The notes beneath the pieces are model-generated. The model was not told the origin of the DNA. It worked only from the letters and a program-made list of their open reading frames with translations, and ran no database searches. The position numbers were made by a program, and so were the translations under genes. Shown here in pieces: positions 12,601 to 25,017 of a stretch of 64,000 nucleotides of DNA (position 1 is its first letter; each line of letters opens with the position of its first letter). The stretch covers positions 1-64,000 of the forward strand of contig VXAU01002243.1 in the NCBI GenBank assembly GCA_013399695.1. The letters run 5' to 3'. The DNA comes from Formicarius rufipectus. Taxonomy: Eukaryota; Chordata; Aves; Passeriformes; Formicariidae.

Positions 12601-15600
12601 AATAATCACATGTACATAATTCTTAGTCTATGGAAGAATTCTAAAAATATCATCAGTTTTACATTTTAGTGGCTACACAAGTTTAACAATGTTATACCAA
12701 GAAGAAAAGAAAATTTATCTACTTTTATTCATTGTAAACCTTAGGTTCACAGGCAATAAAACAGATGGCACTTGTTCAGTACTCAAAATATATCACATAC
12801 AAAGTATACTGGCTGTGATCCATAACCCAGCTACAGAGAACTGGGAGATCTGTAAACTCTGATTGACAGAACCAAAACATACTTCAATGTCTTTCTCTTA
12901 CTGCCAATGAAAGAAGCAGCAGGAGGATTAAAGGATAGATACATAAGAGGAGTAACTTCATATGAAAATCATGTTAAGATTTTTTTCTAACAAAATGATT
13001 AATAAGCAAGGCACTTACTGTTAAATCATTACATACGTCTCTTAAGTGAACATTATTTATAAATTCAATCCCCTTTTCCTTGCTCAAAAATCTGCACCTA
13101 AAAATGAAAATATTTAGTTTTACTAAAACTATATAAGCAGGAAAAATTGATTATATAACTTTGGAAGCTGTCATAAATTTCCTACATCACAGAGAATGCT
13201 TGCTTTTAAAATCTCTAATGTTTAGTCAACATCTATAACATCACTAAAACAATTCTACAGATATCTTTATCACTGAAGTAATACTTATCTTTTGCACTTT
13301 TTTGGTGAAAGAAAGCTAAAGACTTGTTGGGCACGACAGGTTTTGAAAGTAAAGACTCCAGTGAAAAACAAGCATTATGTTAAAATGCTGGTTCTTTTAG
13401 TCTTTTGCAATCAAAGTCGTGTCTGGCCAGACAAATGCCTTACATGCTTTCTTTCACTATCTTCCAGCCAATCTTAGCCATTTGGCACAGCTCTTCCCTA
13501 CCAGAAGGTTTAGGGGAGGCCCAAAGTCCTTGACATCAGTCCCCCAGCTCCAGCAGTTACCTCACCTTCAGGGGCACAGACAGCAGCTGTGAGACTGACA
13601 CGCTGCCACTGAGGCTGCCCTGCCAACAAACCCCCAAATAAGACTGCTAATGACTGAGAGGAAGTAATCAAATCTGACATAATTTAAGAAACCTGAACCA
13701 AAATCAAGCCCATACAAAGAGGAGTGAAACGTAGCAGGGAAACATATCTTAACCATTTATTGCACCAAGCCAAAAACTTGGAATGGTGTCTCTTTCAAAT
13801 AGCAGAGACTCATCCTTAAAAGCTGCCTGTACCACTATTAAAAAAGAGAACAGCTAACGTATAAATACCAATTTCAAACTTTCAGAGAGCCTTTCACCAC
13901 AGAAGAGAAATCTGGCAACAAATGCATAAAAGATACTGATTTTATCAATGCTATATAAGTAACTGAGTCTTTGTACTTAGACAGCTTCTGTTCACCTGTA
14001 AGAACTACTGGGTCACACCCTATGCGTCCTTTCCTTAAAACAGATTTAAGACAACATTGTCAATCTTTCTAAAAATTGCTTGTGGATCTGGAATCCTTAA
14101 TCCTTTAAAATTACACAGAAACGTGTTTTGAATTCTATGCCACGACTGACTTCTTCAGGTTTGTTTGCAAAGTTCAGTCATTTTGTATCGTGGTGTAAGT
14201 TACAAACTTTGCCATATATGAAGCTATTAAACAAATCAGATACATAGTCTCAAAACTACATAATTCTTCTTGCTGAGACACCAGTTAAGTCCAGACACAG
14301 AAATTTTCCCTTCCCTTAATAAAAAGCCAGCATAAAATTATTTTCAGAAATCTAAATGTTAAGAACAATCAACTTTCTGAAACCTTTATTAGTGTGCTCT
14401 GTCATTAAAATGCAATATACTGTAAATAAGATTCAGACATGCACACAAAACCCAGTAAAAATACCTTACCCAGGAAACCATTTAGCATGTTGATCCCATG
14501 GATCTTCATTTTCCTTCCATTCTTGCAATCCTCCACCACAGTGGAAACACACAACGTGATCGCCATTACCTGAGGGAACACACAAGAATTTCTAGTAGGC
14601 ATAACTAAGTTTTCAACTAAAATGTTACACTATTAAGAAATAAAATATTTATTTTACTGATTCCCAATTTCAACTAAAAAGAACTCCATTTGAAGAGAGG
14701 ACAACGTACATGATGTAAAACAAATGTTCAGCAGAAATTTGAGCTTAAAAAAAATACAAAATGAGAGTGACATGAAGTTTTTCTGAATTTTATCTTAGTA
14801 AGTAATTATAGATAAAAAGCAAAAGCTAAAAAATAATCTATTATCAAGTAACTCTACCCACTGGTAAACAAGCCCTGAAGATGCCTGCCACAAGGAATTA
14901 GGGATGTTTGCATGTTGTTTTGGTTCTCCACTAGCCCATAAAGTCAACAGGCCCTGTGCAGCAATAGCATAACCAGCTGAGGGAACAGCATTCCCTCTCT
15001 TAGAGCAGTGTCTAATTGTAATCCAAGATGCACTGGAAAATGCTCAGATATTGTGTTTATTGAAATGAGAGGAGATACGGATAGTTTACCTAGAAGGTTA
15101 AATTATTGTCAGGTCACAGGAGGGAGTTTTCACAGAAATCACCTGAACAGGCACGGGTTTGATAAGTTGGTGCCCAGTCAGTGCACCTTCACCACACAGA
15201 TCTCTAGGTACTTTTAGGAATACAATAAGAAATCAATAAAAACAGTTCTATTGGTTACAAATATTGCCCATATATAACCCATATAGGAATATATCAAAGG
15301 TACTATTTATGGCCACAAGTAAAACAAATGGAATCAGATTAAAAAGTTTTTCTGAGAGATATGAAGAGAGAAGTCAATTAAGATGAGAGCAAAAAATGAT
15401 CACGGATAATCCCTTTCTGTGATCTAGTCGGAGCAACACCTTGCACTCATACAGCACCTCTCAGTGAGGAATCACAAAGGTCTTTAAGGGCACTGTGCAA
15501 TTCCATCTAACTGGGAAACCAATGCACAGAGACAGTGGAGTCTTCTCTAAGTCAAACACTACATGTCTAAGAGTAAAAGCTCTTCCACTGGCATTACGGT

Positions 15601-16956
15601 CTTCATAAAGCTTTTGCAATAGGCAGTAGTGGCGTTTGCTAGTTGTGGGTGTCCACATGCCGTAATGCAAACACCTGTTAACAAAGTAAAATGGCACACA
15701 ACCTACAGTGTCTTGTTCACAGACTTCTGTGCAGGCCCAGACCCACTCCTTATACCTCAGATCTCGAGGACAACACTTAAATTTTTAAGAAATACTAACT
15801 TCTATAATTGTCATTGTGAAAGATGTATTATGAGGGTTTTAGCAGGCAAGGAAAACACTTGGCTGTTCTACTGCTAAATATAAATTTATGACCAAGTTTA
15901 TACTTTGCTGTTGAATGTACATGATATAATGTACATAATTTTACATAAGAACTGTGAAAAGTAGTTTACAGTGTAAGGAAATTCTGGTAAATCTTTCCAT
16001 ATTAGAATTTTTTAAAATGCCATTTTTTCATAACAAGACACTTTCTCATATACAATTTCTTTGTAAAAGGTATTAGCCATTCTAAGGTCTGGCTTACCTA
16101 CGCTATAAAACCCAGCTTCTGCAAGTTGCTCCTTGTCAACAGGATATATCCAAGATAAAAATGTTTGTAAACGTCTTCCATATTTTGCCATAGATGGATA
16201 CCGTGGGTGCTGCGCAGTGTTCAGACCACTAATCCCAAACTCATCAGGAAGAGATTCACTTGGAACATTTCCAACATCCCGGCCCAGTACAAAAAGGCAT
16301 TTGGGAAAATGCCTCTTGTGTTCTGACCAAGCTCTGTCACTGGGTTCCCAGTTCTTCAATTTTCCACCACAACAGAAACAGGCCACTTGATCACCAACAC
16401 CTGTATAATAAAATCCAGCATTAGCTAATTCCTTTGGTGTCAACTGGACATTGAGGGGCCAGTTGTGAAAAGACTTTAATCTTGTTTCTTCACTGCACAT
16501 AGCAGGGTTTTGAGGATACAAACTATCTGACATATCCACAACCTGCCTAGTCCTCAAAAGGTAATCTGCCTCCAGGTCAGGGTCATCCAGAGCACATGGG
16601 AGGGCTGAATTGCTGGAACCGTTTCCAGTTCTGTGCTGGTAGTTCTGAGTAACAGGATCCACATTATCTTCCAGACAAGCAGATTCAGTAATAAATTTGC
16701 AATTTGGAGAAAGTTGTTTGTGTCTTTCAACTGCAGAATCCCCAGACGACCATCCTTCAACAGCTGTATGGCAACTGAAGCACTTCACTTTGTCACCTTC
16801 TCCAGTATAAACAAAGCCAGCTTGTGCCAGTGCTGATGCTGAAACTGGACAGTCAAGTGGAAACTCAGCAAAAGTTCCCAGTCGGCAGCATTCCTGTGCC
16901 CATTCCTGGTCACAGTCTGTGTCTGTGGCACAATCATGTGGGACATTACACGTCAT
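9413..16956 (-). CDS. XIAP: XIAP, E3 ubiquitin ligase and caspase inhibitor (complete, 6 coding exons)
   Basis: Joined minus-strand exons 16956-16098, 14569-14470, 13097-13019, 12409-12376, 11189-10965 and 9606-9413 give 1491 nt, or 496 residues plus TAG. The cytosolic protein inhibits caspases 3, 7 and 9 and ubiquitylates targets. Seen: three BIR zinc folds of form CX2CX16HX6C (C59/C62/H79/C86; C193/C196/H213/C220; C294/C297/H314/C321), a UBA domain near 358-403 with an MGF motif at 372-374, and a C3HC4 RING at 449-483 (C449, C452, C464, H466, C470, C473, C480, C483). The caspase-3/7 linker before BIR2 reads QVVDMSD (138-144). The BIR3 groove keeps W304, E308 and W317, and H337 matches human H343. 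The ATG at 16956 is chosen because a splice acceptor lies 32 nt upstream and the protein then has family length; the in-frame codons upstream are intronic. The least certain point is the donor at 10965. Confidence 0.96.
10965..11189 (-). CDS. XIAP: XIAP coding exon 6 (UBA domain)
   Basis: Acceptor TTTAG, then DDLLQNPLVQSAIAMGFSLS, the ubiquitin-associated domain that binds polyubiquitin chains. The 3' end is the weakest call: in the right phase only the donor GTGTGTAC after 10965 fits, giving 225 nt and a total of 496 residues. Competing GT dinucleotides at 10962 and 10960 would shift the frame into the RING exon. The next intron is 10964-9607 (1358 nt). Confidence 0.85.
12376..12409 (-). CDS. 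XIAP: XIAP coding micro-exon 5 (BIR3-UBA linker)
   Basis: Only 34 nt, encoding TEAAEGTMLPK plus the first base of the next codon. Acceptor CTTAG and donor GTATCT flank it. It is placed here because it joins the phase-0 end of exon 4 to the phase-1 start of exon 6 and fills the poorly conserved linker found in other XIAP proteins. The next intron (12375-11190, 1186 nt) holds no recognised gene. Confidence 0.82.
13019..13097 (-). CDS. XIAP: XIAP coding exon 4 (end of BIR3)
   Basis: 79 nt encoding residues 321-346, beginning with the last BIR3 zinc ligand C321 and containing FINNVH. H337 in that motif corresponds to human H343, a caspase-9 contact. It ends in phase 0 at donor GTAAGT. The next intron (13018-12410, 609 nt) shows no gene. 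Confidence 0.94.
14470..14569 (-). CDS. XIAP: XIAP coding exon 3 (core of BIR3)
   Basis: 100 nt with consensus acceptor CTCAG and donor GTAAGG. It encodes residues 287 to 320 and includes zinc ligands C294, C297 and H314, the GGGL turn, and W304, E308 and W317 of the groove that binds Smac/DIABLO and caspase-9 in the human protein. The intron after it (14469-13098, 1372 nt) holds no gene. Confidence 0.96.
15430..15570 (+). repeat. Possible ancient amniote SINE/LINE tail
   Basis: Within a XIAP intron, CTTGCACTCATACAGCACCT, ATCACAAAGGTCTTTAAGGG and TGGGAAACCAATGCACAGAG occur in the order seen in old MIR/L3-like tails (TATAGCACCTTTCA, CTCAAAGC, GGGAAACTGAGGCACAGAG). It is strongly diverged; the class is uncertain. 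Confidence 0.35.
16098..16956 (-). CDS. XIAP: XIAP coding exon 2 (start codon, BIR1, BIR2, start of BIR3)
   Basis: 859 nt hold 286 codons plus one base. The exon starts with MTCNVPHD and ends in ...GFYSV within BIR3, followed by donor GTAAGC at 16097. It carries BIR1 (about 25-89), the caspase-binding linker (about 131-144), BIR2 (about 159-226) and the first part of BIR3. The Baculoviral IAP repeat fingerprints are unmistakable. Six cysteines (3, 9, 15, 23, 24, 36) precede the BIR1 zinc ligands, which is unusual. The intron on the 3' side (16097-14570, 1528 nt) holds no gene. Confidence 0.97.
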
Positions 16957-16988
16957 CTCTGCATAAGCAGGGCTCTCCTTCAGATTTC
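16957..16988 (-). other. XIAP: XIAP 5' UTR part of exon 2
   Basis: A pyrimidine-rich acceptor ending in TTTAG precedes 16988, leaving 32 nt of leader before the ATG at 16956. The same frame stays open into the intron, so an initiator further upstream cannot be excluded from the frame alone. The leader contains TGA at 16982-16980, which would terminate the upstream ORF inferred from exon 1. Confidence 0.7.
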
Positions 16989-19900
16989 CTAAACAAAGAA
17001 TGTATGTTTTAGTTTCACTGACAGTAGGATAGTTCATACCCATATACAAGCTGGAAGCTGGTTAAATTCAATTATCATCCATTAGGAATTAAAATAACTC
17101 TTCCTCTTTCCTCCCATCTCACCCATTACCTCAAACGCAGAGGCAAACACCATAAACATTAAAACCAAACTAATAAAAAAATATGTAAAGAAAGGCAGGA
17201 AGATCAAGATGTTTTGCAGGCCTACAAAGATTTACCTGGAAAACACATCAGTTTATAGCTTCAAAAGCACATTCTACTTCTCAATAAAGATTGCAAGAAT
17301 GAAATCAACAAAATATTTAACAAAATTTCTGGGTAAAACCTTGCCAAAAGGCTTCTGACCCTGAAATACAAAGTTATTCAATTTAAAATACAGGTCTAAA
17401 CCAGACGATATTTGCAAGATTTTAGAGCCCACTTCTCAAACACAACTATCCCCATATGAAGGCCATGACTCCTCTGCCTTTTACAGGCAGATAGCAACTG
17501 GCAAAATTATAATATTAAAAAAAAAAAAAGTGCTTTAGTACTTTTATTAGATTGTAAAGACTTTAATTTACCTTTTAGCAAAACATCTTATGAAATAAAC
17601 TATTAGGTATTTCATTGGGGCATTTTAACAAGCTGTTATGCATTGCTTTTAAGATCAATGTCTCCAGACTACCCGTCCAAGAGTTCACGCCCAGCATACT
17701 GTTTCCACTTCTCCATGCTCCACCTACACTCTCTTACCAAAAATTCCCGTGCCTCTGCCAACACCTCAGCTCTTCCTCCCTTCCCTTCCTGAAGGAATGC
17801 CACCTTGCCACTTGTTGCACATTCCTATTCCTGCCCACACTTTTCCAGGGCAAGTACAAGCTGTTAGTGCTGCCCAGCATCCCTTCTGCAGTACAAGGCC
17901 GCTCAGAGCACTCAGACAGACCTCATCTTTCCAAAAACGAAAGAAAGGAACTAGGTTACCGTAGGTCTCTTGCAGGAACCACAAACTGGCATGGTCATTG
18001 TCTTCATCCCAACATGGATGAAATAAGAGCAGAGAAAAAATTCGAGTTCTGTGATATTATGTACTTAGAAGGTCTTGGCTGTTGCTCATACACATCTCAA
18101 AGTGGTAAATTAAATTATGATGATACTGCTCAAATGAACTTCTTAGCACAAAGCAGTAATAATTCAGCAACTTGCAAAAAGAAAGCCATATATGGAAGAA
18201 CAGAATATGTATTTATTTGAACAAGTGTCCTTCTCCATTTTCTATATGAATCCTGAAATATATCTATTTCCAGTCCTCATCTGTCTATGGGAGGCCAGCA
18301 GGCAAAATTTTAGCTTCCTCAACACCTGCATTAATATTGATTATATTTTCCATAAGATCAATGCAGATGTTACAATTATAATAATTGCATATATAATACC
18401 AGATTTAGCTCCTACAGGAAGAGCAAAACCATTTTTAGAGTTCAGAAGGGGGAGGGAGAAATTTAAATGCCTGTGTGTTGCAGGATCGCTGCATCCTGTG
18501 CCAAGATGACAAATATAATTAACATCCAAGCAGGTGGAGAAAACGTGATGTTACAGACCCGGCACGAACGCTGTGTGTAATCACAGGGCTTCTGAGCACC
18601 AGCCCCATTTCCCTCAGCATGTAAGTTCATGACTAATGTAATGACACTGGAAATTATACCGTAGCTTTCTGTTCTAGCTTAGCAAATTCAAAAATAGCCT
18701 CTGAATAAATTACATTGACTGACCTACAAAGCTGAACCTATATGCTTGTTTTAATTTTGAAGGGCAAAGAAACCCAAAACCAGTAATTACATGTAGTAGT
18801 ATGAAAGTTGCCACAAAACAGGCTTTTTTTTCTAAAAATCCTTTTCTTCCTATAATGAAAGTTCTTACTCACTTCCATTTAAAATATTATTTAAAACCCT
18901 CTAGAACTGTTTCTTTAAAGATTTCAAGTGACCTTATGCATCTATCATCATTACTACTACACCGCATTCATAAAAGAACTGGTATTACTCAAAAAGTTAG
19001 CTGCATATTAATTTTCTTATCAGCATGCCCAAAAGACTTTCTACAAGAACACAAAGCCCACCTCACATCCTTCAAAGAGTCCTCCAACTGTCCATTGAAA
19101 AAACCAAACAAATGGATATGCATTCACTGTATAAATAGCAGTATGTCTTCAATCCTACTTTATTTATATAGAAAATAGTCCAGAAACAGTAAGAAAGGTT
19201 CCTCCTATTTTAGTTTTTACATATTAACTTTTCTGGTTTATATTTACTTTATACACAGAATAGAGTCTCTATATCATCACTGTCATCATCATCATGGCTA
19301 GACTTTGTGAACGAAGATTTGGGAGGGCTCTACCCACGAGTCTCTATATACCTCTTTGATAACTGTAGCAAATCAGAGATGACCTGCTCAGCTTTATTAT
19401 AACATGAATGCACTTCTTACAGGAAGTAACTTACTTTTCATAAGATAAAGATATTTTACCAAAGCCATTTGAACAAATATTGTCTCTTAAGTAAGGCCCA
19501 GATTCTCCAGTGCCCTCTCTCAGAGATGATCTTCAAATCACATTTATGTCTATGCTTCATGAGCAAGGCTGAGTCCTTTTCTGGATTCTTTCACTAAAGC
19601 TCTATCCCTCCACCATCAAAGAAAGCTTATAATGTTGAGTTTGGTTTGTTGTTTTGGGGTTTTTTTTTAGAAAGTAAGTTGAAAATCGCAAAAAAAAAGA
19701 TTATTTCATGCAATGGGCAACTATCTACTTTTTAGATAATTTCATTCCAAGGACCCCACCCAATCCATAATGCACTCATCACTAAAAACACTGAGATTAT
19801 GAGCTTTACTCTTTCAAACAGTTTTTTCTACAGTGAATACTTCAATAGTTCTGTTAACATGGTGAATTAAAAAAAAGAAATTCTGCCCTCAACATGGCAA

Positions 19901-22900
19901 TAATAAAAATATTTGCCACATTTGGATTCTCTGGAGGTGAGCAATCTATCTCAGTTCTCTCAATCAAAATAGTATGAAAAGCACATACCAACAGAGCAGT
20001 AAGCAGTGACACAGGAGGTCCAATAATGATAGATCAATTTTTAATATGAAGTAACTTTTTTCAAATTATATCAACTACATAGTTTAATCATGATCTTTTG
20101 GAGCACAAAGGTTCAACTATCTTTCTAAAAGCCTCTCAAAGCCACATGTAACTACTGCAATGATAAGAATAGGACAAATCCCTCACAGGTATCTGGCAGT
20201 TTTAATGATGCTCCATCCACATTATGAAGCCTTTTCCTTACAACAGCCCCTCTCAACATGGCTGGTTCACATTTCAGTATAATATTATTTATGAGAAAAA
20301 GTCATTAACATATTTATTAAGCATTGAAGCAAACTCCTTGGTTATGTAAGTACTGGTTTATATACATTATTAGTACTACTTTAAATGCAACATCAAGTTC
20401 AATTATTTCTATTTCAAACAACTGTTAAAAACAACTTTTCGAAGTATAAAATTACAACTAGATTAGGAGCAGTAATTCTTCACAGGCATCATAACAGTTG
20501 CCTTACTCCAGTTAGTTGCAGTAATGATTTAGAGCAATATCCTGCATCATAACAGCAATCAGACAGGTATTAACTGCAGAAGAAAAAATACTGATGGTGT
20601 ATTTTTTAATAGTTTATGGCTAAGAAACATAAATTCACAAAAATCAGCCACCTAAGATGGGCATACAGGACTTTATTATACATACCAGCGGCAAACCCGA
20701 GTTCAGAGTAAGCTGAAGTTAATTAAATCTTTCTGCATAGGTTTTAAATAAGCACATGTGAATTAAAAGTAGAACACCCAGAAATGTTAAAAATCATCTT
20801 AACTTGTAACACCCAGATACTTTAACTATTATTGAAGCACTAAATATTTTCTTATACAGTGAGTAAACAAGATCTATTTCAGCCTGAAAGGCTTCCAGAA
20901 GCTGAGCCAAGTTTAATCCTCCTTTTAAATGTCTGAAGGCTATTTGGCACAAGACACCACCCACTTCCAAGCAAAAGCACCAATTTATATCTATTGACGA
21001 TGTTTGAGAAGAAAAAATAGACAAAAATGTAGAGCAAAAAATGTTACCTTATTCAAAACGTAAAATTGTGCATCATGATTAATTCAGCTTAAAAAATATT
21101 AACATGTATGATTTCATGCAAAAATATGACATTATCATATCACCTAGATCTGAAATGCTTAGAAGGAAAAGTACAGAACCCACTTGCCCTTTTAAGCATA
21201 TTTTATTAGATATTATTATTTCCATCCCTAACCCTAAAACAGACTGGCATTTTAGGAAGTTATTTTTAACTCTTGCACATGACAGGCATGGCAGTAACCT
21301 CCAAATTGGACATCTATTTGCACAGCCTCATGTTCCTAACCAAAGGGTACATAAACATGGAGCTTCTATCCCTTGACTGGCTGACTGTAAGAGCAATGTT
21401 AGTGCTTATTGTTGACTGAATTCTGAAATGCGAGTAGTGCAGCAAGTAAATATCAAACAGAACATACTGTACCAGCTGACACACAGATTATGCATATGTC
21501 ACTTCAATGAACTTCAGTTTCTGCCTGCTCAGCTGCAATTAGATCAAGGAAGGTGTGTGCTGCTAACTGAAAGTGTACTTTACAAGGACTCATGCAAACA
21601 GTCTTTACTAATTTTTGCATATTTATATCTACTTATCAACAGTCATTAAAAAAAAAATTCTGCTTAGAGATTCTTCTCATTTTAGAAAGAGGGTACGTAT
21701 CTGCAAGTGCCTCTTGATTCAGTGCCAAAGGTTACATAACCCATCAGCTCAGCTTCATCTGTCTGCTCTTCAAACAGGTCCTAATTAGCCTCCCATCAGG
21801 GTCTGTCATCACAGGAAGTCAGTCAGCTGCTCAAGGTTATAGTAGGTTATTATATCCTGCTAATTTTTCACTTTAGTCACAAAGACTTTTACACTCTCCC
21901 CATTCTGAAATGTGCATAGCCAGGCCAACAGACACATACTATTCTGAGAATTATTATCACATTGTATTTCTCTTCATGAAGAAGTAATATGGGTATGGAA
22001 TAGAGCAATAAACAAGAAAAAGGGCTTCACAGTAGTGCTCTCAGTAGATAGGAGTGTGACAAATTTGCATCTGCTAAGGGCAGAGAAAAAAAAATTTGAT
22101 TTTGTGAACTTACAAGCTACATGTCTTCAGAAGAACTTTAGCTGTATGTATCAGAATGATAAAACACCAGTTACAGGAAAAACCAGCATGCTGTAACCTA
22201 AGTACGTTACTGCTCCTCTGGCTAAAAAAAACCAAAAAAATTACCCAGGGATTAGTAAGGAGAACAGCCCATAGTAAAAAATGCCCATCCAAACCTGCAG
22301 TGTCCTGGGTTGCATCTCCTTTCCTGAGTATGACCTGTGCCTCAGATTTAGTTACATTCTTTTACTAATCCTTTAAACTTACAGTTGAAGAAAAATACGG
22401 GAAAAGAGGGCATTTTCATCAGGAAGATACAATGATAGAGAGCTTTAGCTAGAGTAACATGATTAATGCCACAGCAAAACTGCTGAACTGTGTGGCTTCT
22501 AAAGCCAAGTCGCAAAGGCACCCAAAGCTCAGCCAGGCAGCTCCTGCCTCACCCCTGCTGAGGGTGTTCCCTGCCCAGCCAGCTGAGCTCATGGCACAGC
22601 CAGTCAACGACAGCATCCTGATATCTTATGGCATCACTGGCATGAACGTTTTGTCATTAAAGAATAAGGAGAATCTGCATCTCTATTTTACATATGTGCG
22701 TGTATATATACAGCCGATGTATTTATAGAAATACAACTCATCATCTTCTAAACCAGGAAATCTGTCTTGAATTATCCTCTATATTTTAAGTTTGTCAGGA
22801 AACTGAGATGACTTGGGAATTAATTCTAATATTGTATCAAAAAATCAGGTTGCACCTGTTGAAAACATTCTGCTTTCCTTTCTACTTAATAAGAAACTCT

Positions 22901-25017
22901 CCAAAACATAAAAAGGGAAGGACAATGATCTGCAAGAGATGTGCTGCTTCATTTTACATCTTTTATCATAGGAGTGACACTCCATTCAAGCTCTGCAGCA
23001 TGCCTTCTTCAGTCTTAACAGCCTTGCAATCTTTACACACTGCAACTCTTTTCATGTTCAAAAATCTTGCTATTTATAGAGCCTGACTTTCAATCACCAC
23101 AGAGTATTTTGGATTAGAACGCTACAAAAAAGACCACATGCTATGAAAAATAAAAAGCAGCAAATGACTGTACACCGTTAACTTCTGGAACAAAAAAAAG
23201 AAAATACAAAAGGTACTTCAACAGTTTTTCCCTAAGAAATTAGTATCCAATCAGACCAAGTACAGCAATAGATTAATGAAAGCAGATACCGGTTTCATCC
23301 CTATTTTCCACCAATCTTTAGAACAAGTTCCAATATTTACATTTCTGTTAGTAGAAAAGAAAAAGAGGTTAAAAAACTTCCTTTTCACATAACCCTCAGC
23401 ATTGTTTGTGAAGGTCCAGCTTCAAAACTATGGTCAAAAAACATTTTAAAACTCTCTTGATCACAAAATCCAAATTAAAATTCATTCTAAAGCTGGAAGA
23501 GTCTGAGGTCAGGGAAAGTCTGAAATGTTGTTGTTTGACAAAAACTATCAAGGGACATGAATTGTAGATACTTCAGAATATCCAAAGAAAACAAAACAAA
23601 ATCCTGGAATTAAAAACTAGAGGGCAGCAAAAAGGAGAAAGACTGTAACAGCAGACAGAATAAAATCCCATGATCCAGACTTCTCACTCCTAGGAAATTC
23701 TGTATCTGATTACAAATTGGGTTTTCTGGAACTCTTCAGCTCCCTGCTACTGTCTCACCCACTCTGGGAGGACAGCAACAGACACAGAAGCCCTGTAACA
23801 CATACATATGGCCTGAAATGAAATCTGTTTTCATACTTCTAAAAATTGAGATATGATCACAGATTTTCTTACTCTTCTTATATCAAATGCAAACTCTGCC
23901 TCATATCAGTGGGAGCAGTCAAGAAATCCCACAATTAAACAATCACCCTCATCAGAATTCCTTCCCTTTTGCTGCCGGTGCCAAAGGGCAAGGTCAGAGG
24001 AGGAGCAGGACAATCATTAACTTGTTCCTTTGCCCTTCTTGGTGAATGCTGTGGGTGCGAAGCTTTCTATGGAAGGAAGTAGTTGTGGGTTCTTTAAAGG
24101 ACCTCAAAGACAACTGCAAAGCAATCAAGCAGATAGCAAAATGAAGCAACTGAGAAACTGAAAAATATCCAAATAGAAGCTTAATCAACCAATCAGCCAC
24201 AGGAAAACCTGCTTTCTTAAAGCAAATACTTCACTGTTATATGGTGATTTACTTCAGGATAAACAATGAGTAGATTAAATTAATGCATTTTCTACTGCTC
24301 TTTGTCACGGTATTAGACTTAAAAGAAAGTATTTGAGAAAAAAAAGCGATTTTTCATGCAGTTGGTTGCTTTTTTTCTTCCAAACTGGTCCATTCTAAGA
24401 CCTCAGTTTCTAACTATTCATTGAAGAAACAAAATCCTCCCAGTTCGCCATATAAAGTACAGCAATTAAAATAGAAATGTAGGATTTTTGCAGTGAAGGG
24501 ATAACGAAAGCAGCACTGCAAACATATTTGTACTTCACAGCAGATGCAGATTAACAATAGTTAAACAGGACAGATAAACACAAACTGAATTGAGTACTTA
24601 CAACTATTCATAAGGCTTCCAGCAGGAAGACAGGAGCATCAGACAGTAGTATAGAAGCAGAAATACCCTTAAAGAAAAATATATAAGCACAAAAGCACAA
24701 CCATTGTGCAAAAGAGAACTGCTTGAAGGTTCAATCACAGCTGAAAAAATACTACCGGGGCGAACTTCTCCCTGTAGAATTCCTGAAAACTACTGCAACC
24801 TTAACAAAACAAAAGCGAACAAAACAAGAAACAGAAAAAACATTCTAGAAAGTCTGATGGATCTAACAGAAGAACAACAACAAAAGAGCGAGTAAGGAGC
24901 GACAGCATTCAAATACGTCAAAAGAACCGGAGGCGACCAGAAGGGCTTGTTTAATGCAGCCGGTTTCCCCTTCCACGCTGGCGGCGGGCACGGAGCGCGG
25001 CGGGCCGGGACTCTCAC
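16989..25017 (-). other. XIAP: XIAP intron 1 (inferred), 8.0 kb
   Basis: The intron is bounded by the acceptor before 16988 and the inferred donor GTGAGAG at 25017-25011. It is AT-rich. The longest ORF inside (201 codons, 17615-18220, plus) is compositionally biased and matches nothing I recognise. A short ATC-type microsatellite lies near 19276-19294. No RNA gene or recognisable interspersed repeat was seen. Confidence 0.5.

Noticed and set aside
17615..18220. 201-codon ORF on the plus strand
   Set aside because: It lies inside XIAP intron 1 on the opposite strand, has no family resemblance, biased composition, and no splice or promoter context.
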